NCBI GenBank assembly: GCA_015057165.1
Contig: SVEY01000001.1
Location: 214,680 to 278,679 of the forward strand
DNA from: Lachnospiraceae bacterium
GTDB lineage: Bacteria; Bacillota; Clostridia; Lachnospirales; Lachnospiraceae
DNA: 64,000 nt
Reading direction: 5' to 3'
The notes below the pieces were generated by a model that worked only from the letters and a program-made list of their open reading frames with translations, was not told the origin of the DNA and did not search any database. Below, piece by piece: positions 63,764 through 64,000 of this stretch; the first letter of the stretch is position 1; every line of letters starts with the position of its first letter. A program made the position numbers and the translations under genes.

Positions 63764-64000
63764 TTATTGTTGAATCTCTTCTCTAATAGTCTTAGTACGT
63801 ATCTCCTCTGTAATCTGAGATATAAATTCATCAAGTGATTTGACACCTTCGTCACCGGCGAATCGGCTGCGCACCGATACTGTTTTATCATCACGCTCTT
63901 TCTCGCCTACAACCAGCATATATGGAATCTTCTCAAGTCTAGCTTCACGAATCTTAAATCCAATCTTTTCTGCTCTATTGTCCATTGTAGTGAGAATACC
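63764..64000 (-). CDS. thrS: Threonyl-tRNA synthetase (C-terminal end; runs off right edge)
   Basis: Only the last 78 residues are visible: the anticodon-binding domain with [20 protein letters not shown], followed by [11 protein letters not shown] and [12 protein letters not shown], the standard C-terminus of ThrRS (compare ...[23 protein letters not shown] in other bacteria). The reading frame is open to the window edge, so the first residue seen is not the start. The stop at 63764 is 26 nt before the acyl-CoA synthetase gene. Confidence 0.88.
   Translation of the reverse strand, partial: [78 protein letters not shown]

Overview
The window is AT-rich, densely packed and almost entirely coded on the minus strand. 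The gene set points to a low-GC Gram-positive anaerobe of the class Clostridia, most likely a gut Lachnospiraceae: MutSL with a PhoH/YbeY neighbourhood, Rex, indolepyruvate:ferredoxin oxidoreductase, 2-hydroxyacyl-CoA-dehydratase-type proteins and an enoate-reductase-like flavoprotein. No tRNA, rRNA, CRISPR array, transposase or phage gene was seen, and no gene-free stretch exceeds 300 bases.

Layout, read in the direction of transcription (right to left for the minus strand). 64.0-57.2 kb: 3' end of thrS, an acyl-CoA synthetase, a 285-bp intergenic region filled by a large imperfect palindrome, then iorA-iorB-paaK-ACT protein-lipoprotein, which looks like an aryl-pyruvate to aryl-acetate fermentation unit. 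54.7-57.2 kb holds the only plus-strand genes, tyrA and aroA (aromatic amino acid synthesis). 54.5-49.0 kb: a secreted acidic repeat protein, a two-component system, an EF-G-like GTPase and a DUF4097 lipoprotein. 48.8-41.5 kb: an apparent operon leuS-icd-thioesterase-ABC-F-rex-coiled-coil protein, whose promoter carries a good match to a Rex operator. 41.4-35.7 kb: nnr, alr, a CBS-domain protein, yebC, glgA and a terminator.

35.6-24.2 kb is the most unusual region. One promoter and one terminator enclose a 12-gene unit: two paralogous pairs of HgdB/BcrB-type iron-sulfur proteins, each pair linked to a small single-helix membrane protein; one CooC-type ATPase with the metal-binding CxC motif; one dehydratase-type activator ATPase; a stand-alone protein resembling the middle domain of acetyl-CoA synthase (AcsB) with a C-x2-C-x5-C tail; a His-rich helical miniprotein; a CooT-type nickel-binding protein; and an enoate-reductase-like flavoprotein. 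No CO dehydrogenase and no complete acetyl-CoA synthase accompanies these nickel-family proteins. This suggests an undescribed redox metalloenzyme system whose substrate cannot be named from sequence.

24.0-0 kb is housekeeping: ftsK/spoIIIE, fhs and folD (one-carbon metabolism), two copies of a 33-bp hairpin repeat, a zinc-ribbon/TPR membrane protein, rlmH, pdp, phoH, a degenerate PgpH-like membrane protein, ybeY, a DUF3048 protein, a flippase, a flavoprotein, mutS, mutL, miaA, a PLP enzyme of the aluminium-resistance family, an MreB-like gene and the start of mreC. All assignments come from reading motifs; no database search was run.
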